From positions 38,314-102,313 of the forward strand of contig CALSFV010000479.1 of NCBI GenBank assembly GCA_943737045.1: 64,000 nt of DNA, given 5' to 3'. This DNA comes from Parapristionchus giblindavisi. Lineage: Eukaryota; Nematoda; Chromadorea; Rhabditida; Diplogasteridae. Positions 24,868 to 36,163 of the stretch are shown in pieces (position 1 is the stretch's first letter; each line of letters opens with the position of its first letter). The notes under the pieces were generated by a model, which worked only from the letters and a program-made list of their open reading frames with translations, had not been told where the DNA came from and did not search any database. Made by a program: the position numbers and the translations under genes.

Positions 24868-25751
24868 AAAAATGTGCATGAGAAATCCGACTCGTCAACA
24901 GCAATATCTCATCGTGGGCATTCTGTCCTTTTTGATTGCATCTCCGATACATTTCGATGCCCTGCAATCCCGACAGATTGTTCTTTTTTTGGTCAGTTAT
25001 CTTTGATCTTTGATATTTCGAGAACATTTGACAAACAGTGAACAATTTCAGGAAAGACTTGTGGATGGATGGCCCGTTGAAGAACTCTGCATGACCGGAT
25101 ACTACGGCAGAATCTTTCGGTATTTTTTGTTATGTGAAAAACTTTAGCCAAGCAATAACGCACAGAGAAAAAAGTGTAAAATGAAACAACACCTGATATA
25201 GTAACAGCTATAAAGTGTCAAATATGACACAAAAAGCGTTAAATATAACACGCCACAGGTTTTGTGCTCTGTGTATTAAAGCTGAGGTAGTGGTGTGCTT
25301 TATCGAACATATCGGGATGATATTAATAAATAACCTATTGCAGTACATTCATTCCATTCTTTGATCTCCTATTTAACACTAACTATCCCGGAGTTCAAAT
25401 GTTCGCTCTCTACTCAATAACAATCGCTTGTCTTTCCACGACCGACAAGGATGATTATATAAAGTAAATATTTTATTGCTTTTATTATTATTTTTATTTT
25501 TATTTTTATTATACACTCTCGTAAACAAAGCAATCGAGAAAGAGGGCAGAGTAGATAGTTACAAATGGGCTTGGTGTGGCCTTTATTCTTTCTTTTGCAG
25601 TATTTTATATTCGGAAGGAGTCGAAGAAGTGATGAAACGGTTCGAAGCTCTCGAAAGGAATAGATTACTGAAGAATGAGAAAACGAAAGAGTTGTATTCT
25701 CGCCTTTCTCATGTACTCAAAGAGAAGAAGGAGAATGGACCAATGAATTGA
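24868..25751 (+). CDS. Duplicated C-terminal exons of the helical-repeat gene
   Basis: Exons 24868-24991, 25052-25119, 25344-25463 and 25601-25751 (TGA) join in one frame, about 154 codons. The product matches the minus-strand copy at 9705-8820. Differences include MTGYYGRIFR here against MTKYYGRIFG there. Segments include YLIVGILSFLIAS, ERLVDGWPVEELCM, PGVQMFALYSITIACL and a charged C-terminal coiled coil. The upstream exons of the parent gene are not duplicated, and sequence upstream of 24868 ends at the arm boundary. It is a partial gene copy that stays open, either because it is young or because some chimeric transcript is used. Confidence 0.55.
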
Positions 25752-26397
25752 TAAACAAATATCATTAATAGCCATCCGCGATCTCCAGTTGTTTCTTCCT
25801 TGTTAGTACAATGTTTTTTTTCCAATTTCACCAACTCGGTCTCGCTTCCAATACAGGCATACCAGTTTCTTCTTACGATCAGCTGTACATTTCATTTTAT
25901 TGTCTTAATTATTCGTTTGCCAATGGTGTATATTGTATATATTATTTATATGTATTTATTTTTTATTTGACTCTTCTCACCCATTTGACCCCTCCGTTAA
26001 TTCTGCTATGCTCATCAAGAATCCCTGCCAGGCTCACCGCTCACTAGCTCACATTGGTTTACCGTGGCAGTGAGGCACAATCACGTATTACTCATTTACA
26101 TTTGAACAACTTTAACAGCCTATGAGGTTACGCCATCAATATACATATAATTATATCAATCCTCTTCCCGCTAGGGCCTGATTGATCCTAATGTGATCTT
26201 TGATCTTGGCACTTGAAAGCACACTTCTACCTTCTCCTCCATCATTTAAAATATCACTCAATTCATTTCTCCTTATGCATTTTTTTCTTTTTATTTCAAT
26301 CATATTTTACTTGTTCAAACATCTTTATGATGTACGATAAACAAATAAATATGTCATTTGATAGAGGTCGATAATCCCTACACACAATTATTTGGCC

Positions 26398-26550
26398 TCA
26401 AATTTTCTTCAGCAATTCTTGAGCAGTTTTGTTGACCACTTCCAATAGATCCTTCTGAAGTTCGTCAACGAGAGGGTTTCGTTGAGTTGCCCTTAAACAA
26501 AGATCAACGTAGTAATTCTTTTCACTCTTCAAGTTCCATTTATAGCGAAA
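26398..26550 (-). CDS. C-terminal exon fragment of an unrecognised gene (right copy)
   Basis: This is the inverted duplicate of 8023-8175, with the same 50 codons and TGA and the VDLC variant. Its 5' side again meets a palindromic MITE (CTCTCCGCTCTGG at about 26567). It converges with the duplicated helical-repeat exons ending at 25751. The function is unknown. Confidence 0.4.
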   Translation of the reverse strand, partial: FRYKWNLKSEKNYYVDLCLRATQRNPLVDELQKDLLEVVNKTAQELLKKI

Positions 26551-26984
26551 TCACAAGCTATTTTGATGCTCTCCGCTCTGGTTAAACTCTCTCGCCTTCT
26601 TTGTCTACGAGAGAGTATTGAGACCCGCGTTCATGAGAATTCGCCTCGCTTATGAAAGTGTCAAGAACCCGCCGGAAGCAGATTCGAAAACGATAGTCGA
26701 ACCTCCCTATTTTCAAAAAGCGCATCATTTATTGAAAATGACAAATTCTCTTTACGTTTTCAAATAGAGTTGAAACACACCTAAACCATGTAGCCAAAAC
26801 GTCGCGATTCATGAGATTCCTCCTGCAATGAATACTTTAGTTTTGAATATTTTTTTTAATTAAAATTTTAAATAAATTTTTAAATATTATTTTTTATGCA
26901 TAGTTTTTTTTCGATTAATTTATTGTGACACTAACACAACCAACTTTGCAAATCTTAAAGAAATTCAATTTTGTATTACACTCA

Positions 26985-27192
26985 GAAAAATGAAGTGTTA
27001 ATATGAACAACCATAGGTGTTACGGGTGAAACTGTAATCCCCAATGTGTTCTAATTAACACCTTTTGGGGTGTAAATTGGAAAAAGGTGTAAATTGGAGC
27101 ACATGGGGGTGTTAAATAGAACAATCTGATGTGCTCAATATAACACAACAAAAAACTGCATAGATTTTTTACACATTTTTTTCTGAGTATAT
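26985..27192. mobile_element. MITE with ACTCAGAAAAAT ends
   Basis: It starts ACACTCAGAAAAATGAAGTG and ends ACACATTTTTTTCTGAGT. The interior repeats GTGTAAATTGGA and TGTTAATTNGAAC words on both strands. The style is related to the elements at 9295-9413 and 36264-36405. Confidence 0.6.
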
Positions 27193-27247
27193 ATATATAT
27201 TATACAATTAACAGTACTGGTAAGGAATTTGCCAAAACTATAACTTT

Positions 27248-27480
27248 AAAGGGAGCGTAACCTCACTCAATTGTCTCTTTGACGCGCAATGTTCTCTCGT
27301 TGTTAGAGAAAAGAGAAATAGTGTACGCAATGAAGAGACCATTGAGTAAGCTAACGATCCCTTTAAAGGCACACCCCAAGCTAATTTTACTCTCCGCATT
27401 GGCAATACTCTCTCGTAGACAAAGAAAGCGAGAGAGTGTGGCCAGAGCGGAGAGTTTCAAATTAGGTTGGGGTGTCGCTT
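27248..27480. mobile_element. Two adjoining MITEs
   Basis: 27248-27367 belongs to the AAAGGGAGCGTAACC family. 27371-27477 is a hairpin of the second family: ACACCCCAAGCTAATTTTAC ... GCGAGAGAGTGTGGCCAGAGCGG ... TTAGGTTGGGGTGT. Partial copies of the second family follow near 27655-27700 and 27860-27915. Confidence 0.75.
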
Positions 27481-28074
27481 TAACATTATCAGATCGAACC
27501 TGTATTCAACCGGTATCTTTTTAAGTCCTTCAAGATGAGGTCTCCAGTATTCGGGACATTTCTTAATGATTCTCTTCTCCATCATCTCCTCGATACCCGC
27601 ATCGGTCCTAGCCAGACTCTCCTGGACTGAGATCAGTTCTGTAAGGATTACTTTAACTCCCCGAGCTAATTTGAAACTCTCCACTCTGGCAAAACTAGCA
27701 ACACAGAACCACAGTCAAATCGAGAAGAAATACGTTTCAGCTAGAGCATGAATAAAGAGTCAAACCGTCATCATCGATGAGTCGTCATCTATGCACTATA
27801 GAAAACATTAATTATCCTCTATTATAAAAAATATGTATATTCTGTGTCAACGAGATAGCGTTGTCAGAGCGGAGAGTAAAATTAGCTCGAGTGACTCGTT
27901 GATTAACACTCTCCAAATTTCGAGTGGAATTATTTTGCAGGTTGATGAAATTTTCTCTTTTCCTTTCATAGTGAAAAAATCTAAAAAGTTGATGGAATTT
28001 TCTCACTATGAAAGGAAATGAGAAACATCTTATTCCATTGGATATTGAGTAGTTTTACGATTTTTTTTTTTTTT

Positions 28075-28275
28075 TATAAATAACTCGTGTCTTTTATCGC
28101 CACTTGCGCGCAACTTAGTGACCACGTGCGCGCCACTTGTTGCACGGTGCGCCGCGATTGCGGCGCACGTACTCACAAGTAGCGCGCAAGTTACGCCTAT
28201 ATGCCGCGCAACGGGCGATGTTGTGGCGCGCCACTTGCGATACTGGCTACCCCCCCCCCCACCCCCGCCCCCCTC
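28075..28275. repeat. GCGCGCAAGT-rich repeat and C-run
   Basis: Words such as CTTGCGCGCAACT, CGTGCGCGCCACTTG and TGGCGCGCCACTTGC recur in both orientations, followed by a run of C at about 28251-28260. The same word family returns at 30415-30620. No coding content is seen. 28275-28965 also holds no gene I can support. Confidence 0.6.
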
Positions 28276-28969
28276 ATCCTTTACTATTCTTTCTGTAGGG
28301 AACAAAATGTTGTATATGAGCTATTTATTGCACAAATCGACATCAAATAGATAATAACACAGGTGTAGAACCAATACAACAAAAAGATTGAGCGTATGGG
28401 ATGAGGATGAGAAAATAAAGTGAAAGATACAAATATAAAGAAAATGAAGACGATAATAAGACAAAATCAAGTAGTTTCACAATTACATGGGTATGGAACA
28501 CAGTTGGAATAGGGTAGTCCACTCGGATGAAGAGCAATCAATCAATAAATATGTTGGGATGAGATTAATGCAACAGGTAGATAAGGATGCAGGATCGACT
28601 TGAGCTGTTTCTTGACTTGGCTTAGCACGGAGAACGATCAATCGAGAGCAGAGAGCGGAAGGAGGAACGATTCACGCGTCTGTGATCACAGGGTATTGAT
28701 CGATCGATTTGTCAGTTGAAGAAATAAAGTAATAGCTAGTATACTCTAGATTATTGAAATAACAAATCTAAACCATATACACTACTCACATCTACAGTAG
28801 CCAAAGTATTCCAATCAATCCGCCCATATCTACCATATCCACTGTGATTCACAAAGTCTGTGAATCCAATCATTCAACTCATATTTAACTACTAAGTATG
28901 GCCAATCATTCTGTCATATCTACCGTTTCTATCATTAGGCTCATATTTACCGTATCCAAGGTCATCTAC

Positions 28970-30309
28970 TCACCATGTCATCCTATCAATATGTACTTCC
29001 ATGACGCCAGTACTCCACGACACCGATCGATAAATGAGTATTGACCACGGCTGAAATGATGATATATAGTTATACATTTCAAACGTGCAGAAATCGATCC
29101 TCTCAACAATATAGTGTAACAATATCAATGACCTCGGTTGTGCTCCCGTAGAAAATTATTTGTCTAATGAATGTGACAAATCGTACACGAAGCATAAAAC
29201 AACAAGGCTATCTTTCTTCCAATTTCAAAACCAATTAATAAATCTCTCCCAAACCGAAATCGTCCAAGCGATGGAACCCCATCACTCTCATTTTTGGTTC
29301 CTTATTAATGTTTAACTGATGGATAAACAACTAAAACTAAGAAAAATCAATAATAAATCATAATGTACCTTTGTGAGAAATTGCTGGTCATATTGATGAG
29401 TGTACCGAAGGGATCTCGAGAATTCTTGATGAAGAGTGAATGAATCTGAAATTGATCGTTCAGTAGTTTGATAGTGAACACAAATAGATAGATATGGTTA
29501 TGAAAAGGGCCAAGTATCCAAGTACATGGGCGGAGTACCTGGAGCTTGATTCTACAGGAGGTATCCGAACGAAAAATGGTTAATTTTACAGGGGGGCTTC
29601 AGTTTTTTTTCAAAAATATCACCTAAACGTTAATTTTTACAGGGGGCATTTCATAAATTTTCGAAAAGACCTAATATTACAGGGGACACCTCCATGCCGG
29701 CGCCCATGTATGATCCAAGTAGTAACTAACTAGTATACTGTTGTGCCAGTTATATATAACTGGCACAACATAACTTCAATAAATAGAAGTCTGAACAGCG
29801 GATACCTTGTCGAACTACGAGTGTGCTGTATTCCTTCAGTGGGTGTTCACTGATGTTGTGAACCTACAAAATAATCAATAATATTCGACGAATATCCGTA
29901 TTTGTAATACAAAACTTGTTTGGCTAACGACATCTCATAACCTGACAGACGGCCAAGTTGTGGCCGCAAATGACCCTCAGCTGGATAACTATCCGACCAT
30001 TTTGTTGCCGCAGTTTGGCCGTCCGTCGGATACGGACATGTTCGGTTGGAAGTTACGGTTATCGGATCGATTTAGCATACTTTGATACAGTTTACTAAGT
30101 GCCAGCGACTTCACACAACATCTACAATTGCGTACATACGACTGCAGGCACGTAATAGAAATGTAACACCGCAAATAGTAAGAAATAAAAGAAAATAAAC
30201 AAATAAGTTGAAAAGACGTAACCTCGCAAGTTCATAGCGAAATCCTCGATCTCCTCCTCTTCATACTCGCCGGAGGTCGGTTCCTTGTACGAGGCCGTGA
30301 CACTGGCGA
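28970..30309 (-). CDS. Small multi-exon gene piece, transglutaminase-N-like motif
   Basis: Exons 29863-29806, 29445-29369 and 29050-28970 (TGA) join in one frame. Exon 30309-30223 (acidic, GEYEEEEIEDFAMNLR) has good splice sites but its phase does not fit the next exon, so an exon may be missing. The stretch EYSTLVVRQGDSFTL resembles the L-[IV]-V-R-R-G-Q-x-F segment at the start of transglutaminase N-terminal domains. The product then stops at HIDRMTW, long before a catalytic core. ATG/GTGAGT at the stop could also be a splice donor, but I found no in-frame continuation. It is either a relic or part of a gene continuing with unseen exons. Confidence 0.35.
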
Positions 30310-30399
30310 CTAGTTAAGCACATATTATTATTGCAATAACAGTGAATATATACGTGAAACATAAAAAGTTAGAAAATGATGAAAAGCGAGGAAAATATT

Positions 30400-30625
30400 C
30401 AATTTGCCGAACGTGCGCGACTTACACAGTAAAGCATGCAGCAAAAAGTTGCACTTCGGGCGCGCAAGTGTTGCATATGTTGCGCGCAAGTGGTGATAGT
30501 GATAACTTGCGGAGCAAGGTACCGTAAGTTGCGCGCAAGTGTTGCACATGTGGCGCGCAAGTTGCGATTTTGTTAACTTGCGGCGCAAGGTATCGTAAGT
30601 TGCGCGCAAGTGGCGAGAAAAAACC
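30400..30625. repeat. GTTGCGCGCAAGTG repeat
   Basis: GCGCGCAAGT occurs at about 30458, 30481, 30533, 30555 and 30601, with TGGCGCGCAAGTTGCG between. The family is the same as at 28075-28240. No gene is seen between 30310 and 30795. Confidence 0.65.
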
Positions 30626-30869
30626 CGAGAAGTTCTAAAAAATACTTTCGTGAATTTCAATTTCGGTTGCGGCGTTTTCCTGGACGCTAGCAAGCCAAGC
30701 TTGATTGTTTGCGTTCTCTTGGAATAACTGACACTGCAACCTCCAGAGCTGAAATTGAACTTCGATCCGGTATATCGTCCCGTACTTTTAAAATGACACC
30801 CCGAGCTAATTTGAGACTCTCCGCTCTGCCCACATTCTCTCTGCGAGAGATTATTGTCAGAGCGGATAG

Positions 30870-33574
30870 TTAAATAACCTGTTCCATTTCGTCTTCATTG
30901 TCGCTGACAGTCTTCAGTTCATCATGGACGGTATTGAGTAGTCCGATGACGTCACTCATAGATGATCGATCCGACTGTTTCGAGATCCAACAATGGCTCA
31001 GAACATTGAATATCGACAGAAAACATCGCTCCGGGATAGGAAGATGCACTCTCCTGAACATTCATTGTAAAATGAAAATAAAATTATCGTAAGTAAGAGT
31101 ACAAATTTGACAAAACATGAATCCATTTCCAATTATGAGACATGGATCATTCGCAAAAAAACTTTTCTATTTCTCTTTTTTCACTCTTCATAGTTATATG
31201 CGTAGTTTCGTACATAAACACGTTGAGTAAAAATATATATATATATTTAAATTAAAATAGTAAAAATTAAGCATGTTTGAATATTCATACCCGCTTCCTA
31301 TCGCGTGAAGCAGAACCATTTTGTTTATCGATTCATACGGCCGTGTCCTTGCAATCATCTCCCAAAGGATAACACCGTACGCCCAGACATCTATCTTTAA
31401 AGACACAGCAAATTTGAAACTATAAGCTCTGCGAAAGAGTGTAGCGGTGAGTTTAATGCATTGAATCAATGGGCTTACGTACATATAAATATATCTTTTC
31501 AACGTCATTTTTGGTTAACAGTATTTCAATATTCGATTGATGTATAAATAAGTAAAATTTGTGTACGTATAAAATGTGAACAAATAAATAAATAAATAAG
31601 AATGCACCGAACTGCTTCATTGCACCGCTCTCCACGAATGAGTTCAGGAGCCATGTATGGTGTAGTACCGACAATCGTCATCGTCTCACTTAAAGGAATA
31701 CATAATCTGCTCTGGCCACACTTTCTCGTTTTTTTGTCCTGAAGAGAGTGTGGTCATAGCTGACAAGGGAATCCTTTCAGCTAGCGGAAAGCAATCCAGA
31801 TGAAAATTTGCACAGGCATTGTTAAAAGCAATAGAAAATGATATGTGAAGTCGGAAAATGCAGCAGGGCAATACCCGAGCCGCAGCATCTATCCAAACTT
31901 GGTCAAACTTGGCGCGCATTCGCCGCCAACAATTTGAATTCATCGTCCCTATCTCTGAAGAAAGGTATCAACTTGATTAGTGAACGCAGCGGAAAGTGGG
32001 TCGTACATTACAAACAAAAAGATTCCGAAAAGATAACATCAAAGCTGTTGTACGAAGGAACTGCGCCACCAATAAGGTTTCTCTCATTGCTTCAGAATGC
32101 GGCGAATGTGCGCTAAGTTTGACCAAGTTTGGATAGATGCTGCGGCTCGGGTACGCCCTGCTGCATTTTTCGACTTCACATGTCATTTTATATCGCCTTC
32201 AACAATGCCTGTGCAAATTTTCATCTGGATTGGTTTCCGCGAGCTGAAAGGATTCCCTTGTGAGAGTTTCAAATTAGATGATAATTTCATCTTGGCCGAA
32301 AGAAAACGGTGAAATGATGTTTGAAAGACCCGGCAATCATAATTAAGTTTCTACTAATAAATTCAAAAGTAACCCTTCAGCCATCCCCGCCTTCGAAATT
32401 CCGAAGTCGCAAAGTTTCGGGATGTTTCCTGCGCCGATCAGAATACTGAAAAGTGAATTAAATTCCTTGTCATTATTGATTGATAATTAAACTTTTCTGG
32501 TTTGAGATCACGATGAACAATGACGTCTTTTCCGGTTGAGTCATGCAAGTATGCTACTCCATTCGCTATGCCCGTTGCTAGCCTCTCGAAGGCGGTGAAC
32601 TCTACAGATTCAATTCAATGCAATTCAATAGATTTATGCATATTTTATCTCCCAATTTGAACACTTCACACTCGCTACACTCGATTGCTATTTTCCACAA
32701 CAGAATCAGAAATAGCGAGGCGCTTGTTAACTTTTGTGACGTTATCATCTTATCTAGATGTTATCTCGTTTCATAATCCTTTTTTCTATTAGTCAGAGAA
32801 GAAGAATGAGTAATTTCAAAATATCGATATAGGCAAAAATCAAATCTTCATATAATAAAATTTAAAAATAAAATTTAAATTAAATTTAAATAAATTTAAA
32901 ATAATAGAATTCACCAAATGATCGCTCAATTTCCGATTGTCTATCAGATTGAAGATCATTGATTGCCTCACGAAGGGACGTATCACAGTACTCAAGCACC
33001 AAGGCTATTTGACCATCGAAGTTCATGAAACCTCTAAATATCATATACAATTACAGCACGCATATAAATTTGTGTGTCATGCTCTTTTAAATGTTACGAA
33101 ACGAAATGAAACATAGGCAAAAAACGAGGATTTTTGAGCACTACAGTTCCTAAAAATAATATTATAAAATCAAATAAGAAAAAGGAGAAAAATGAAAAAA
33201 AGGTAACGAACATGAGATCAACGATGTTATCGTGTTCGAGTGAATTCAACATTTCCAACTCTTTTCTGTTCCATTCCCTATTGTACTTCTTCACTGCCAC
33301 CTTCTTTCTCTTCACCACTCCCATATACACAACCGACTGAATTACAGAAATTTAGGAATTTTAAAAATATTTTGAACATAGTCGATTTTGGGTTATTGTT
33401 ATTGTACGAGGAAACCGAAGAATATCAGCAAAATCAATAATTTTGAAATTATTGTAATCTTACCTGCCCTCCTTCTGCAATCTGTACCAGAGAATCGGGA
33501 TTTATGTCAATGCCTTCAATCGATTTGAGTAGATCACCCTCCATACTCCGGGTATTGTCAGTTGTATCCGTCAT
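30870..33574 (-). CDS. Protein kinase, TKL group, TAK1-like (299 aa, complete)
   Basis: Eight exons (33574-33464, 33336-33212, 33033-32915, 32601-32493, 32445-32374, 31688-31613, 31394-31291, 31053-30870) join with correct phases into 300 codons, ATG to TAA. Motifs in order: weak glycine loop AEGGQSVVYMG (about 33-43), VAVKK with the ATP-binding Lys at about 53, HRDLKPEN (148-155, split by an intron), KLCDFG (165-170), GTTPYMAPE (186-194), DVWAYGVILWEM after 205, and a short C-lobe with a tail ending in EMEQVI. Order and wording fit the MLK/TAK1 branch of the TKL group, which includes nematode MOM-4. There is no extension beyond the kinase domain, and the glycine loop lacks the usual GxGxxG, so it may be a divergent, lineage-expanded TAK1 relative. 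It is probably a cytoplasmic Ser/Thr kinase. A palindromic MITE abuts the stop codon and a fold-back element sits in the intron 31689-32373. Confidence 0.85.
31740..32290. mobile_element. Fold-back element in a kinase intron
   Basis: About 31765-31912 (GGGAATCCTTTCAGCTAGCGG through CGCAGCATCTATCCAAACTTGG) is mirrored at 32115-32262, with about 190 bp between. It lies wholly within the intron 31689-32373. The longer ORFs here come from the arms. Confidence 0.75.
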
Positions 33575-33631
33575 TTTACAGTCGAATTTTACTGAAAATT
33601 CGGCAATGATATGATGAAGTAACGAAAACAA

Positions 33632-34480
33632 AACGAGAAAAGGGGCACTATATCGGAGACAAGTGCTAATTAATAGAAAAAATATGCAAATAGTTCTCTT
33701 CTAGTGGGTCATATCATACTCATTTCATGGTTCTCATACGACCTAGTGCCGACAAATTGTGTATAAGAGGAGGGTAGTATTTTCTGGGCAGAACTTCTCA
33801 CAAAAGTACATAAAAAGGTCTAAAGTATTGGAGCCTCTTGTCATAGTCGTATGCATTGAAATCGAGAAAGAGCATGAATGGAGAGTTTGAAATAAGAAAC
33901 AAGTGAAATTTATAATGAGGATGAATGACAAAGAAATAGAAGAACGGAATAATCAAGAAATCGATTTGTCATACTGATAACAATGAAAATAGTCATACTG
34001 ATAACGTGGTTTGTTCGCCTTGACTATATCATACTACGCAATTTTAGTGGGGCCAATAATTTTGTCGAACATTTTTAGCGCCTAAAATTTGGCTACAAGA
34101 CATGCCCCACTTTAAAGTTGAGTCAATAATTTGGTTGTTGGCCCTAAATTTGATTCACAGTGAGGCTACTATTTATCTCGAACAACTGTTAATATAATCA
34201 ACAAATCAATTAATAAATCAAACTTTATCCCTTCGAAGTAATCGTTGCCTAGGGGGAGAGCATCGAGTGATAGGTGAAATGAGAAACGAAAAAAAAGACA
34301 TTTTTCATTTCATTTTAAACACATTTGTCAAGAGTAGACTGTGATGTGCATTGGGAAAAAGCTCTAAAAAAGACATATATTAAAGGTAAAATATATTTTT
34401 TTTAAAGTTGACCACTGTGACAATTTCGGATGGATGGTCAGGGTGAGATAGTGGAAGTAGAGGGATACTAATGAGGAATA
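33632..34480. other. Intergenic DNA upstream of the kinase
   Basis: No gene is seen. The kinase promoter should lie within the first few hundred bases above 33574, but no clear element or trans-splice acceptor can be singled out. Confidence 0.5.
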
Positions 34481-34501
34481 CAAGGATGATTAGGGGGAAA
34501 A

Positions 34502-35667
34502 TCAGATTGGATGACGTCGTCCCTGTGTATCGATCCATATCGATCCATATTCTGCACGATGAACACTATCATCTCTGCCTACTATAACAGAAATGTCATC
34601 TGGTACGCAATAGCCATGACACACCGGATGTAGACTGCCTGAAGTACATATTTATTTATTTATCCATTCATATATTTTATTTATTTAAGCATTATTTTAA
34701 AATTCATTTGAAGTAAAAACATAACTCATTTTTCTCCACTGAGTTCCACACACTTTCTAACAATAAACTTCATTACGAAATGATTGAGAAACAATTTCAA
34801 TAGTGATTATGATTTTTTGCATGTATTCTTGCGATTTCTAAGATATCGTTATATAATAGCTGATTCGTTTAAAATAATAAAAAAATCAAAATACTTACTC
34901 CCTCTAAGCTGGTAGATGGATATGTAAACTGTTCCCGCGTTCTTGCAAAAATTTTGCACCAGGTGCATGGCAATTTTCTGTCCACTTTTTCTGCTTCTTG
35001 TTCTCGTTTACCGGTCTGTTTATGCCACTTTCATTGCCACAAAGTGGCATAAACAGACCGGTAAACGAGAACAAGAAGCAGAAAAAGTGGACAAAAAGTG
35101 GACAGAAAATTGCCATGCACCTGATGCAAAATTTTTAGTTTACAGCGTGCTATATCGTTATAGCTGATTCGTTTGAAATAATAAAAAATCAAAATACTTA
35201 CTCCCTCTAAGCTAGTAGATGGATATGTAAACTGTTCCCGCGTTCTTTGGTTGGAATCCCAGAAATTCTCCCGGTAGGATTCTTGTGAATCCTTTCGAAT
35301 TAGCGATGTGATACACTTGCGATTCATCTACAATTATGCATTTCAGCACTATCTATCGAATAAAGTGAACATGATGAATAACAAACAAATTCGATGCCAC
35401 AACTTGTTATGAAAGAAAGATCAACAACTGAATCTCGCACCACCACAGGCTGCCTTGTGCGTTCCTTCCAGTTCGACTGGCATTTTCATAATTGGCGGAA
35501 AAATGTAAATAAAAAGATATTGCACTTTTCTTAGAAATTTTACAATAAATGTTTTATACTTTAATATTATAAAAATGAAAACGTACAATCATATCACCAT
35601 CGCACATCACCCAAATCTCATGATGTGAAGCGTTAGCGACATGGGTTGTCGATTCACTGTTGGCCAT
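34502..35667 (-). pseudogene. Copy E of the HVANAS/VGRD gene family, pseudogene
   Basis: All four exons of the family are recognisable: 35667-35587 (starts MANSESTTHVANAS), 35495-35426, 35327-35202 and 34638-34502. The exon lengths 81, 70, 126 and 137 match the intact copies. Two lesions stand out. The splice acceptor before exon 2 reads CG instead of AG, and exon 3 has an in-frame TAG where intact copies have the CAG of FQL. Exon 4 is still open (SVIVGRDD ... RRHPI). Residue 2 is Ala, so the Gly2 of the intact copies is also lost. A palindrome plus a duplicated piece of exon 3 sit between exons 3 and 4. Confidence 0.85.
34845..35250. repeat. Palindrome flanked by a duplicated exon-3 segment
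   Basis: A segment of about 95 bp covering the 3' half of exon 3 and its intron start is present twice (about 34845-34943 and 35150-35247). Between the copies is a palindrome whose arms, GCATGGCAATTTTCTGTCCAC through TTTATGCCACTTT and its reverse complement, meet at about 35030-35040. It has the form of a young inverted-repeat insertion with duplication of its target. Confidence 0.75.
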
Positions 35668-35799
35668 CTAGGACACGTGGTTAATTATATCAAGTATTTT
35701 TAATTTATCACATTATGCATCCAAAAATGGGCACTTCCTTGATTTCTGGGCCAGGTCATATTACAGATAAATTCTAGTCATTTCTCATTCTTCATCACT

Positions 35800-36125
35800 C
35801 ATTATTCATTTCGCGTAGCAACCGATCATTTTCTCGGTTGTGGTAAACTCAACCGTATGATGATTGATAGAATGATGAAATGAGAGTTTTTTGTTAGAGA
35901 GAGGACGACCCCTCCATTCGATCGAAAAGATCGAAATGAGGAGGGGGTGAACGAGGGGGCTGGGCCAGAAATCAAAGAAGTTCCCAAAAATGTAACAAGC
36001 TTGTTGTGCTTGCTTGTAATGTAATATGTTACGCGTTTACAAGAAAGAGCTCTCTTGTTGTTAGAGAACTGAGAAAGAGTGTGCGCGATGAAGAGGCCAT
36101 TGAGAAAGGTCACTCTCCCTTTAAA
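35800..36125. mobile_element. MITE remnants replacing the 5' side of copy C'
   Basis: TTTTCTCGGTTGTGGTAAACTC and the TTCGATCGAAAAGATCGAAATG region also occur in inverted form near 22640-22920. 36045-36125 is a partial copy of the AAAGGGAGCGTAACC family. Together they occupy the place where exon 1 of the next gene copy would be expected. Confidence 0.5.
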
Positions 36126-36163
36126 GCATGAAAAATGAAATATCTTTATGTTGTCATTTTCAG

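Larger units (their letters stand above)
24511..26898. repeat. Right arm of the 2.4-kb inverted duplication
   Basis: This arm is the reverse complement of 7553-10063. It lacks the MITE found at 7699-7822 and differs elsewhere by scattered substitutions. It carries a plus-strand copy of the last four exons of the helical-repeat gene and a minus-strand copy of the 51-codon fragment. Confidence 0.9.

Noticed and set aside
31838..32186. 92- and 69-codon ORFs in a kinase intron
   Set aside because: They come from the arms of a fold-back element.
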